Shown piece by piece: positions 13,966-20,588 of a stretch of DNA of 22,723 bases; position 1 is the stretch's first letter; the number at the start of each line of letters is the position of its first letter. The translations under genes were made by a program, and so were the position numbers. The stretch comes from Lachnospiraceae bacterium (GTDB taxonomy: Bacteria > Bacillota_A > Clostridia > Lachnospirales > Lachnospiraceae): NCBI GenBank assembly GCA_028694115.1, contig JAQUUB010000069.1:1-22723 (forward strand). Direction: 5' to 3'. Under the pieces are notes generated by a model. The model did not search any database. It was not told the DNA's origin and saw nothing but the letters and a program-made list of their open reading frames with translations.

Positions 13966-15021
13966 ATGGCAGCAAAGGAACGAAATTATCACGATCAGGT
14001 AACTATTGATAATGCAGTCAAATTAAGAGAACTACTTGCTACACTTCCCTCCTTTTGTAAGGATTATTTTCGTGGAATCGAGACTTCCACTTCTTCTAGG
14101 ACAAGACTTGCATATGCTTATGATATTCGTGTGTTTTTTGAATTTATGCATCAGGCAAATCCTATCTTAAGTAAGATGGAAATTACACAATATCCAATTT
14201 CTATCTTAGATGAAATCATGCCGATTGATATTGAGGAATATCTTGAATACTTAACTTATTACAAAAAAGATGGAAAAGAAATTACAAATGATGAACGTGG
14301 AAAGTCTAGAAAACTAGCATGTCTGCGCTCTTTCTATAATTATTTCTATCGTAATGAAATGATTACAAAGAATCCTGCTGTGATTGTAAAAAAGCCTAAA
14401 ATACATGAAAAAGAAATCATCCGTTTAGATATGGATGAAGTGGGTCTGTTACTTGATCAGGTTGAAAACGGTTCTTTTTTAACAAAGTCCCAGGCTGCCT
14501 ACCACGAAAAAACGAAGGTACGTGATTTGGCACTTTTAACACTTCTTTTAGGTACTGGAATCCGTGTTTCAGAATGTGTTGGGCTTGATTTAGATGATGT
14601 AGATTTCAAGAATAATGGAATTAAGATACGCCGTAAAGGTGGCTATGAATCGGTCGTTTATTTTAATGAAGAGGTTGAAACCGCTTTACAGGACTATCTT
14701 GTAGAAAGAACGCATCGTATTCCTGCTTCTGGAAGTGAACACGCATTATTTTTATCCATGCAAAACAGCCGTATCAGTGTGCGAGCTGTTGAAAACCTCG
14801 TAAAGAAATATTCAAAGCTCGTTACCTCACTGAAAAATATTACTCCTCATAAACTAAGAAGTACCTACGGAACGAATCTCTACCGCGAATCTGGCGATAT
14901 TTACCTCGTTGCCGATGTATTAGGACATAAGGATGTAAATACGACCAAAAAACATTATGCTCAAATCGAAGATGACAGACGCAGAAGCGCTGCAAGTTAT
15001 GTGAAATTGAGAAAAAACTAG
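13966..15021 (+). CDS. Tyrosine recombinase/integrase (XerC/D-like)
   Basis: This 351-residue protein has an N-terminal SAM-like core-binding domain (~20-165, with SRTRLAYAYDIRVFFEFM) and a C-terminal catalytic domain (~175-345). All catalytic residues are present: Arg200 (GTGIRVSE), Lys224 (RRKGG), His295 and Arg298 (TPHKLRSTYG), His321 (LGHKD) and the nucleophile Tyr331 (KKHYAQ). It should therefore cut and rejoin DNA through a 3'-phosphotyrosine. Its length is somewhat above that of XerC/XerD (about 300) owing to an extended N-terminus and an insert near 195. Neighbours are housekeeping-like, and I found no excisionase, attachment repeats or transfer genes, so a Xer-like chromosomal role is more likely than a mobile-element integrase. 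GGAGG lies 7 bp before the ATG. The stop is only 9 bp from the convergent gene. Confidence 0.88.
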   Translation: MAAKERNYHDQVTIDNAVKLRELLATLPSFCKDYFRGIETSTSSRTRLAYAYDIRVFFEFMHQANPILSKMEITQYPISILDEIMPIDIEEYLEYLTYYKKDGKEITNDERGKSRKLACLRSFYNYFYRNEMITKNPAVIVKKPKIHEKEIIRLDMDEVGLLLDQVENGSFLTKSQAAYHEKTKVRDLALLTLLLGTGIRVSECVGLDLDDVDFKNNGIKIRRKGGYESVVYFNEEVETALQDYLVERTHRIPASGSEHALFLSMQNSRISVRAVENLVKKYSKLVTSLKNITPHKLRSTYGTNLYRESGDIYLVADVLGHKDVNTTKKHYAQIEDDRRRSAASYVKLRKN

Positions 15022-15030
15022 AGTAAATTC

Positions 15031-15834
15031 TTATGCTAAACAAATTATCCTCGCATATTTATTAGGAGAATCTTCTAATACTCTTATTTTTCCGCAATTG
15101 ATAAACTTTTCTATTCTTAATGCATACCACCAATCCCACACAGAAACAGGATAAAGCCCTATAATATCGCCAATCAATCTGGCTTGTTTGATTGGTTTCT
15201 GTGTAAGCCTCTTCCATATGAGAAAATCATAAAAATCTTCAGTTACTCCCATTAATTGACCATTAATGATAACTCGTAAAGGCATATTTTCGTATACTAA
15301 TTCTGTCCAACTGCATGCATACATCCATCGTTCTTCCATAAATAATTGCTTTTCGTATCTCAAAAAGTCGCTAAATTCTTCTTCTGAAACATCTCCCCAA
15401 TTCTGATAGGATGTTGTAGTATTTTCTTTTACTGTATGCTGAGGAAGTTTTACCACATTTATCTTGTTTTTATAATCTTTCATCCATTTACATAAAAAAT
15501 AAAAACCACATAATGAATAGGGTCTGTCACAATACCAAATTCTTAATTCTTCCCCATTTTTGATATAATCTTTTAGTCTGTTTAATTCTTTTACGTAAAT
15601 ACTTCCTGCTGCTTTAAGCTCTGCCTCTACCTCGGGATTGTTTTCCCATTGATATTGATTAAGCATAGTATAAATCAACTCATTTCGATACAAACTATCT
15701 ACCGATTCTGCGATACTCCCAATATCAAGCATAAATGCTAAGCATATCACCTCATTTGAATTCCCTTGAATCCATTCACCCTTTGCTTCTTTCATTGTTC
15801 CAGCTTCACTCTCACCAAATAGTATCTCTACCAT
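15031..15834 (-). CDS. DUF1835/DUF3658 domain protein
   Basis: This 267-residue soluble protein opens MVEILFGESEAGTMKEAKG, the typical start of DUF1835 proteins. Its C-terminal part (KQARLIGDIIGLYPVSVWDWWYALRIEKFI, given here in outline) fits DUF3658. Conserved-looking features include LRIWYCDRPYSLCGFYFLC (~97-115) and a tryptophan-rich helix near residue 235. The function of these domains is not established. I place the start at ATG 15834, nine bases after AGGAGG; a TTG two codons upstream (15840) is too close to that site. It is the last gene of the minus-strand run and lies 13 bp after the membrane protein gene. Confidence 0.75.
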   Translation of the reverse strand: MVEILFGESEAGTMKEAKGEWIQGNSNEVICLAFMLDIGSIAESVDSLYRNELIYTMLNQYQWENNPEVEAELKAAGSIYVKELNRLKDYIKNGEELRIWYCDRPYSLCGFYFLCKWMKDYKNKINVVKLPQHTVKENTTTSYQNWGDVSEEEFSDFLRYEKQLFMEERWMYACSWTELVYENMPLRVIINGQLMGVTEDFYDFLIWKRLTQKPIKQARLIGDIIGLYPVSVWDWWYALRIEKFINCGKIRVLEDSPNKYARIICLA

Positions 15835-15847
15835 TATCAAATGCCTC

Positions 15848-16450
15848 CTAAAAATTCATATCTTTTTTATTTATGGATGGTAAAATCAAGAAAAATCCGG
15901 CACACATTAGACTTAGTCCGTTTATAAAAACACTATTTTTCTTTTTTAAATCAACAATTCTGATTGCATATTCAGCTGATACAATTTTATTCATCTCTGA
16001 ATTATCAGTAATTCCAGTTACATTAGAAATTTGTTCGTAAGGCAACTCACCTTTTAGTCTTTCAAATTCACCTGTAAAATGGTAACTACTTGTTCTATCG
16101 TTGATAAATTCCTCAAATTCACTATAATACTCATATGGAACAATCAATGTAATATAATCGTCTGACCAATCATTGAGCGAAATAATATAGCTACGTTCAT
16201 TTTTCATAACATCTTCACCACATACTGGCCAAAATGTAATACGACCGCTTGGATTCGTTGGTATTGTTCCCATAACCTTGCTACTCAGTATATCGGTCTC
16301 AATAAATAATCCTTTCTTAAAATACAAAGGATTATAAGATTCTTGAATATTTCGTAAGTTTGTTCTAATGATAACTCCATTCAACAGATAAACACATCCA
16401 ACAAGGAAAAATAATAAAGCTATTAAACTAGTTTTCGTAATAGTAATCAA
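15848..16450 (-). CDS. Membrane-anchored protein with N- and C-terminal helices, unknown function
   Basis: I do not recognise this ~200-residue protein. It has a hydrophobic N-terminus (SLIALLFFLVGCVYLLNGVII), a ~140-residue polar domain and a C-terminal helix (VFINGLSLMCAGFFLILPSI), so the middle domain is probably outside the membrane. LVGC could be read as a lipobox, but the hydrophobic stretch continues beyond it. The start is unclear. TTG at 16450 is the first conventional start but lies 18 bp from the GGGGG site (16470-16474). Four codons upstream, an ATA at 16460-16462 has ideal 7-bp spacing and would give MKKYLITITK, a natural-looking N-terminus. This suggests a former ATG changed to ATA. 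The gene lies 51 bp (or 39 bp, with the upstream start) after the lipoprotein gene in the same run. Confidence 0.6.
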   Translation of the reverse strand: MITITKTSLIALLFFLVGCVYLLNGVIIRTNLRNIQESYNPLYFKKGLFIETDILSSKVMGTIPTNPSGRITFWPVCGEDVMKNERSYIISLNDWSDDYITLIVPYEYYSEFEEFINDRTSSYHFTGEFERLKGELPYEQISNVTGITDNSEMNKIVSAEYAIRIVDLKKKNSVFINGLSLMCAGFFLILPSINKKDMNF

Positions 16451-16501
16451 ATATTTTTTTATTTTGTTACCCCCTACACTTATCCAGCTCTAATGCGACC
16501 A

Positions 16502-17410
16502 TTATAAATCCATCCCCATTATAGGATTACTTAGTATAAAATTCAAATCTCCATTATCATCCTGATAATAATCTACCTGAAATGTTACTTCTCCCACGTA
16601 AACGGGACTAACATATTCTTCAATATCTAATGCGACTCCTACGATGATTAATGGTTTCTGTCCCAGGATATATTTTACTTGATCCATGCTGAAAAATGCA
16701 CTGTTTATGGTCACGTCTTCCTCTAGTTCATCTTCATAAGGTATTGATATAATTGGAGCGTTTTTTTCTGACATTACTTCAACTATTTGCACCATCTTAT
16801 TTTTAGTGTCAACCTGACAATCAATCTGTGCATCCATTTGCTTTTTAATCACATCATCTTTCAGTTCATTTGGTTTCATTGTACCCGTATCAAATGTTTC
16901 AAAAAGAATTAATTTTTCTTTAGAAATGCCAGTGCCTGACCCTGTGACAAAACTAAAAGCGACCTTACCATCTTCCATTTCATAAATCTGAGGCTGTACA
17001 TAAGAATAATCCCATGCTTCTTCTAAATAGTTGGTGTTATCCATCCCATCAATTCTGTTATTTAATATAATTCCCATGGTTCCGTATTCTTTACTAAAGG
17101 TCCCATAAGCTTCATACCTTCCATCCTCCGTACTACATAGTAGGATTAAAGCATCTTGTATATCTAACGTAATTGTATTTTCAAATGGTACTGCCTTATC
17201 TAGACCTGTTTCTGAAACAATACGATCCATCACCTCAGAAATTGGCATATTCTCTTCCTGCTTTTCATATGTATTTACTTCTTCTGCTGTAGTGTATTCC
17301 ATATCTTTTGTTAATTGTGCAGGATCATCTCCCACATCTTCTTTCTTTGCACATGCTAACAAACCACACATTATTAATATAACAAGAAAACTAAAAAAAA
17401 TCTTTTTCAC
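16502..17410 (-). CDS. Putative lipoprotein
   Basis: This 302-residue protein starts with a lipoprotein signal peptide: basic VKK, a hydrophobic core, and the lipobox LLAC with Cys20 as the lipid-modified residue, followed by KKEDVGDDP. The mature part is acidic and probably beta-rich, and I do not recognise a family. The start is GTG 17410, five bases after GGGGGAT; a TTG four codons earlier lies on top of that ribosome site. It follows the flavodoxin gene by 15 bp, so the two are probably co-transcribed. It should sit on the outer face of the cell membrane, perhaps beside the next gene's membrane-anchored product; that is inference from position. Confidence 0.8.
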   Translation of the reverse strand: MKKIFFSFLVILIMCGLLACAKKEDVGDDPAQLTKDMEYTTAEEVNTYEKQEENMPISEVMDRIVSETGLDKAVPFENTITLDIQDALILLCSTEDGRYEAYGTFSKEYGTMGIILNNRIDGMDNTNYLEEAWDYSYVQPQIYEMEDGKVAFSFVTGSGTGISKEKLILFETFDTGTMKPNELKDDVIKKQMDAQIDCQVDTKNKMVQIVEVMSEKNAPIISIPYEDELEEDVTINSAFFSMDQVKYILGQKPLIIVGVALDIEEYVSPVYVGEVTFQVDYYQDDNGDLNFILSNPIMGMDL

Positions 17411-17425
17411 TTTATCCCCCAAATT

Positions 17426-17875
17426 TTAGTTATCTGTTTCTTTCATTTTCTCAGGTTGAACCCCTGTTTTCACATTACGATAAGAGATTACCTTACAGCC
17501 CCTCTTTTCTAGTAACTCTTTGGTGCCTTGTTCACTTTTTGGCGTATTCCCACCACATGAGCAAAGGAATAATTCTACTTCCTTCCCAGAAGGCAATTGT
17601 TCTACGATAGCATTAAAGGCAGGTGCTGGATATCCAGCCCACACTGGACAACCGATGATAATTCTGTCATAGTCATTCAGATCAAATTTCGATGGATAGA
17701 TAGCAACAGATTTCCGTTTCATTGCAAACAAACCGCCAGGAACAAAAGATGCAAAAAAACTACGGTCATGGGACTCCTTTACTTGAATGAGCGGTGCATT
17801 GAGTTCTTCCCCTAATCGTTTCGCCTCTTTCATGGTAGATCCACCAAATGTGTAATAAACAATTACAGTTTTCAT
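17426..17875 (-). CDS. Flavodoxin family protein
   Basis: This 149-residue protein has the short-chain flavodoxin fold signature. Strand one, KTVIVYYTFGGSTMK, contains the phosphate-binding loop TFGGST. DYDRIIIGCPVWAGYPAPAFN (~68-88) supplies the loop that stacks on the FMN ring. VELFLCSCGGN (~100-110) is the third cofactor loop. It should carry electrons as FMN or act as a small NAD(P)H-linked flavoprotein; partners are unknown. Two cysteines in LCSCGG are unusual near the flavin, but I would not assign them a role. AGGAGAGAGAC precedes the ATG. It lies 24 bp after the Nudix-DUF429 gene. Confidence 0.85.
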   Translation of the reverse strand: MKTVIVYYTFGGSTMKEAKRLGEELNAPLIQVKESHDRSFFASFVPGGLFAMKRKSVAIYPSKFDLNDYDRIIIGCPVWAGYPAPAFNAIVEQLPSGKEVELFLCSCGGNTPKSEQGTKELLEKRGCKVISYRNVKTGVQPEKMKETDN

Positions 17876-17899
17876 ATCGTCTCTCTCCTTATCTAATCA

Positions 17900-19066
17900 T
17901 TATTTTTTATCAAAGCTTGGAATGACCATCTGCATTAACAATCCTGTTTCATCATGCATAGGGATTTCAGGTATAACCTCGTAATAACCTTGTGCTGCAA
18001 TATTTGATGTGACAGCTAAACATATTGCGTCGAGTATATCATCAATACTGCATTTCATAGTTTTTGCTAAAATAGAAAGTTTCGTCAATGACAATTCCTG
18101 TATGTACCTCGCTAATAGCTTAAAACGCTCTTCTATACCGTCAATTTCTGATTTCTTTGATAACATCGTTCTTTCATTCAATCTTGCAAAGCAAACTTCT
18201 GGATGGCTTTCCTTAATTACATTTTTATATTTCTGATTATTCTGAAAAAAAGAATCCAATTCTCTTATCTTTGGAATAATACCAACCGTCAATGGTGTGA
18301 ATTTCTTACCTAGTACCCTCTCATTCTCTTCATACGCTTCTGCAACTGTATTAGCATATACTGCCTGTCTGCATGGAGCCGGAAAAATAGTTGAAGTTCT
18401 CTCTTTAATAATTTGTCTAGCGTATGTATCAGGGCGTATGTGATTTTTGTTGCTCTGTAAACCAATCACCATATCTATAAAAAGTTCATCAAAATCAGGG
18501 TATCTGTTCACAATATCTTCTATATGATTAAATTTATTAATTTCTAGTCTTCCCTGTTTAAAAACCGCTGCTACCCATCCACCTTTGCATCCATCCACAC
18601 CAATACTTGTAATATTTTCACAAATAACATTTACTGAAGATTTTATACGTTCAGGCTGTTTTTGACCGGTTCCATAGATCCTAACCTGTTCAACCATATG
18701 CCCAATGTTTCCTTCACCAGCAAATCTTTTGCTATCAAAATAATTTTCATCTGCAGACAGCCATTTAAGAGGATGTGCTTCTTCAAATAGTGTGATTTCT
18801 TCACTAATTTTCCCAACGTATACTTCTACATAGCAGTTTTGGTTGTAGTATGTAAAATCCATCATATGATTTAGCTGAATTTTATCTGATTCAATTCCCG
18901 TTTCTTCTCTCAATTCACGGTATGCTGCCTCAAAACCATCTTCTTCTTTTTCAATCTTTCCACCTACAAGATTGTATAATTCCTTATAAGGGTCCTTCAT
19001 TCTTTTACAAAAAAGTATTTTTTCGCCATCTAGACTAAATACCATAATGCAGTTATATCCTTGCAT
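17900..19066 (-). CDS. Nudix hydrolase fused to a DUF429 domain
   Basis: This 388-residue two-domain protein starts with a Nudix hydrolase domain. Its Nudix box (residues 36-58) fits G-x5-E-x7-R-E-U-x-E-E-x-G-U exactly, with RELREETGI at the end. It should hydrolyse a nucleoside diphosphate linked to another group, using Mg2+. From about residue 152 a DUF429 domain begins with the hallmark SIGVDGCKGGWVAA, followed by DELFIDMVIGL and an FPAPCRQAV segment; DUF429 is thought to have an RNase H-like fold and its activity is not established. The joint is a short polar linker (~132-150) with no stop or frameshift. The ribosome site AAGAGGG precedes ATG 19066. It is the first gene of the five-gene minus-strand run. 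Confidence 0.85.
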   Translation of the reverse strand: MQGYNCIMVFSLDGEKILFCKRMKDPYKELYNLVGGKIEKEEDGFEAAYRELREETGIESDKIQLNHMMDFTYYNQNCYVEVYVGKISEEITLFEEAHPLKWLSADENYFDSKRFAGEGNIGHMVEQVRIYGTGQKQPERIKSSVNVICENITSIGVDGCKGGWVAAVFKQGRLEINKFNHIEDIVNRYPDFDELFIDMVIGLQSNKNHIRPDTYARQIIKERTSTIFPAPCRQAVYANTVAEAYEENERVLGKKFTPLTVGIIPKIRELDSFFQNNQKYKNVIKESHPEVCFARLNERTMLSKKSEIDGIEERFKLLARYIQELSLTKLSILAKTMKCSIDDILDAICLAVTSNIAAQGYYEVIPEIPMHDETGLLMQMVIPSFDKK

Positions 19067-19213
19067 ATACCCTCTTCTTTCATAGTTTCATTAGATTTGT
19101 GATGATGTATTTTACTTCTGTCGAAAATTTTAGCATAAGTACCTTTATCAATCTCACCCTCTTAAATATTTCAAAAAATAAATATTGTACGAAACATAAT
19201 TAAATCGAAATCC

Positions 19214-19241
19214 TTGCAATATCACAATAATCTGTTATAAT
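19214..19241 (+). promoter_or_regulatory. Promoter of the putative antitoxin RNA
   Basis: TTGCAA (19214-19219), a 16-bp spacer and TATAAT (19236-19241) with an extended -10 TG (19233-19234) make a near-consensus vegetative promoter. No protein-coding frame begins downstream before the terminator at 19285, so it should drive a non-coding RNA starting near 19248. Confidence 0.75.
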
Positions 19242-19247
19242 ATATAA

Positions 19248-19328
19248 AAAGGCAATCGCCACAGAGCGGTTGACCAAGTTGAAGATAAAAAACCTTCCTA
19301 ACTCGTCAAAGTATAGGGAAGGTTTTTT
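19248..19328 (+). ncRNA. Putative type I antitoxin RNA (~80 nt)
   Basis: The predicted RNA starts about 7 nt after the -10 box and ends in the T-run at 19323-19328. It has two stem-loops. The 5' one pairs CAATCGC (19253-19259) with GCGGTTG (19266-19272, one G-U) around CACAGA. The 3' one is the terminator. The last ~40 nt are antisense to the 3' end of the toxin mRNA, because the two genes share a terminator. Its 5' part has the same GGCAATCG…GGTTGACC arms as the 5' leader of the toxin mRNA. This convergent layout resembles Fst/RNAII and TxpA/RatA type I systems. The RNA itself is predicted, not observed. Confidence 0.6.
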
Positions 19329-19330
19329 AT
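19285..19330. terminator. Shared bidirectional terminator of the toxin-antitoxin locus
   Basis: ATAAAAAACCTTCC (19285-19298) pairs perfectly over 14 bp with GGAAGGTTTTTTAT (19317-19330). It has T6 tails on both strands. It ends the plus-strand RNA and, one base after the toxin stop codon, the minus-strand toxin mRNA. Confidence 0.9.
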
Positions 19331-19331
19331 G

Positions 19332-19421
19332 TTAGTGACATATCAAATAACTGAAAGTCAGCAGTGCTATGATGAACATTCCAAATTGAATTAAGTCTTT
19401 AAAATCAAACTTATTGTTCAT
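19332..19421 (-). CDS. Holin-like type I toxin, 29 residues
   Basis: The product is a polar start (MNNKFDFKDL) followed by a single membrane helix (IQFGMFIIALLTFSYLICH). The motif QFGMFIIALLTF is that of the small 'putative holin-like toxin' family of Firmicutes, recognised from memory. Such peptides insert in the cell membrane and are held off by an RNA. The start is ATG 19421, eight bases after GGAGG (19430-19434). ATG codons further upstream in the frame (19427, and others before it) are too close to or ahead of that site. The peptide is short and ends in Cys-His rather than the usual lysine-rich tail, so toxicity is not certain. Its own promoter, the hairpin next to its ribosome site and the convergent RNA all support a type I toxin-antitoxin pair. 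Confidence 0.7.
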   Translation of the reverse strand: MNNKFDFKDLIQFGMFIIALLTFSYLICH

Positions 19422-19433
19422 AAGCATCACCTC

Positions 19434-19449
19434 CATTCTATGTAGAATG
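19434..19449 (-). promoter_or_regulatory. Hairpin abutting the toxin ribosome binding site
   Basis: In the toxin mRNA, CATTCTACATAGAATG forms a perfect hairpin whose last base is the first G of the GGAGG site. Structures at the ribosome site are a common way to keep type I toxin mRNAs poorly translated. Function here is inferred. Confidence 0.55.
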
Positions 19450-19501
19450 AAGGTCAACCACCCTATACACGATTGCCAGCAGCTATAAAACTGCCTATCC
19501 A

Positions 19502-19530
19502 AATTATACCATGACATTACTTAGAACACA
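19502..19530 (-). promoter_or_regulatory. Promoter of the toxin mRNA
   Basis: On the minus strand, TTGTGT (19530-19525), a 17-bp spacer and TATAAT (19507-19502) with an extended -10 TG make a good promoter. The mRNA would start near 19495 and run about 205 nt to the shared terminator, leaving a leader of roughly 75 nt before the toxin start. Confidence 0.65.
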
Positions 19531-19575
19531 AGTTCGAAAGCAGCATGTTTCATTTATCTAAGTGATTTTGTTTTT

Positions 19576-19728
19576 TTATTTTGCCCACTGCAACACAAGC
19601 TCTACTTCACCAGTACTAACATTAATTTGCTCTTTTATAATAACGAATTTTTCTCTTAGATAAAATTTAACTGCACGTTCATTCTTTTTATAAACTTGTA
19701 GTGACAATTTTGAATGCAGATTCTTATT
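19576..19728 (-). pseudogene. C-terminal remnant of a GNAT acetyltransferase
   Basis: On the minus strand, a frame of 50 codons ending at TAA 19576 reads KLSLQVYKKNERAVKFYLRE, then KFVIIKEQINVSTGEVELVLQW. This is the typical end of GNAT N-acetyltransferases: LxVxxxNxxAxxFYxxxGF then a last beta strand. It includes the Asn and the Tyr often acting as general acid. The frame is closed by TAA at 19729-19731, there is no start codon or ribosome site, and the acetyl-CoA-binding motif that should lie upstream is missing. It is therefore a fragment of a gene otherwise lost. It sits between the toxin promoter and the next gene cassette. Confidence 0.7.
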
Positions 19729-19794
19729 TTAAACTTTCTAATCATAATAACTTCCTTTTATTCTTTGCTTTTCAAAACTTTATATATATGTATT

Positions 19795-20073
19795 TCATCT
19801 TATAAAATTAATAATAAAAGCAACAACAAAAATAAATACTGCCGTACAAAAAGAAAATACTGCTACAATTTTATTTTTCCGCCATTGTAATACTCCCTGC
19901 GTTACCATAAGAACACCTAATAATGGCTCAAAAATATTTATTGCTTTTTCCCATATTCCTAATAGCTGCAAAGTTGCCAACACAATTACACTTACAGAAC
20001 AAATACTCCCCAAAATAAATGAAATTTTCTCATATATTCGCATTTCACACCAAGCTCTATTAATTTTTTCCAT
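19795..20073 (-). CDS. Small membrane protein, three helices
   Basis: I do not recognise a family for this 92-residue protein. It has a short polar start (MEKINRAWCEMRIYEK) and three hydrophobic segments at about 17-40, 46-62 and 68-90. The middle one contains EPLLGVLMVTQGVLQWRKNK, with a basic turn on the cytosolic side. AGGAGG lies five bases before the ATG. It is the last gene of the six-gene cassette, nine bases after the MreB-like gene, so co-expression is likely. After its stop, 19729-19794 holds nothing I can identify. Confidence 0.65.
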   Translation of the reverse strand: MEKINRAWCEMRIYEKISFILGSICSVSVIVLATLQLLGIWEKAINIFEPLLGVLMVTQGVLQWRKNKIVAVFSFCTAVFIFVVAFIINFIR

Positions 20074-20082
20074 TTAATCCTC

Positions 20083-20565
20083 CTAAAGTTCATTGGGTAT
20101 AATACCAATGACAATACTATAACTATCTGCTAATTTACTTTTATTTTCTTCAAAATCACACTCTAAGATTGTTACTTCCTTCGCTCCAGCCACTGCGAAC
20201 ACTTCTTGAAACGCTTTTGTTTCCACACCTGTTAACGGAAATGGAATACATACAGCCACGGTTGGCTTAAAGATTTTATTCTTCATGCCTGTAAGCATAT
20301 CTTGAAAAAGCAATTTCATAACTGCAATGGTTTCTTCAAATTCAGCAACTACGTTTCTCTTGAAAGTGGAATACACCGAAACTTCGCCCTTTGCAGCTCT
20401 GTCTACTGGATCAATATATTGGTATGAGTCTTTCCCAATGGCTATAATCCTTTTCTTTTCATCTGTTGCAATTACTGCATAATCAGAATATGTTTTCATC
20501 GATTTTGAACGATATCCTCTTATTTCAACGGGCGAAAAATCTCCCTCTAATCTAGTAATTCCCAT
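20083..20565 (-). CDS. Half-length MreB-like (actin-fold) protein
   Basis: This 160-residue protein resembles the first half of the bacterial actin MreB. YAVIATDEKKRIIAIGKDSYQYI matches the MreB stretch before and after VAAVGxxAKQML. RNVVAEFEETIAVMKLLFQ matches the DGVIADFxVTExML region. KPTVAVCIPFPLTGVETKAF and AGAKEVTILE match the PRVxVCVPxGxTxVExRA and AGAREVxLIEE region. The phosphate-1 loop (DLGTANT in MreB) is missing from the N-terminus. The protein ends at YSIVIGIIPNEL, where MreB has its second ATP motif DIGGGTTE, and neither the Asp nor the GGG is present. It should not bind ATP like MreB. The start has a clear AGGAGA site and the frame is intact, so it is not obviously a pseudogene. 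It lies in an operon with an HAD phosphatase and small membrane proteins. Its role is unknown. Confidence 0.6.
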   Translation of the reverse strand: MGITRLEGDFSPVEIRGYRSKSMKTYSDYAVIATDEKKRIIAIGKDSYQYIDPVDRAAKGEVSVYSTFKRNVVAEFEETIAVMKLLFQDMLTGMKNKIFKPTVAVCIPFPLTGVETKAFQEVFAVAGAKEVTILECDFEENKSKLADSYSIVIGIIPNEL

Positions 20566-20588
20566 TATTTTCTCCTATGTATTTTCAA

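Noticed and set aside
13966..15021. Tyrosine recombinase as the integrase of an integrated element
   Set aside because: No attachment-site repeats, tRNA target, excisionase or transfer genes were seen, and it follows a tRNA-modification gene, so a Xer-like chromosomal role is more likely.
19332..19517. A longer 61-codon version of the toxin frame starting at 19517
   Set aside because: The extension lies over the toxin promoter and leader hairpins and ignores the clear GGAGG site eight bases before ATG 19421.
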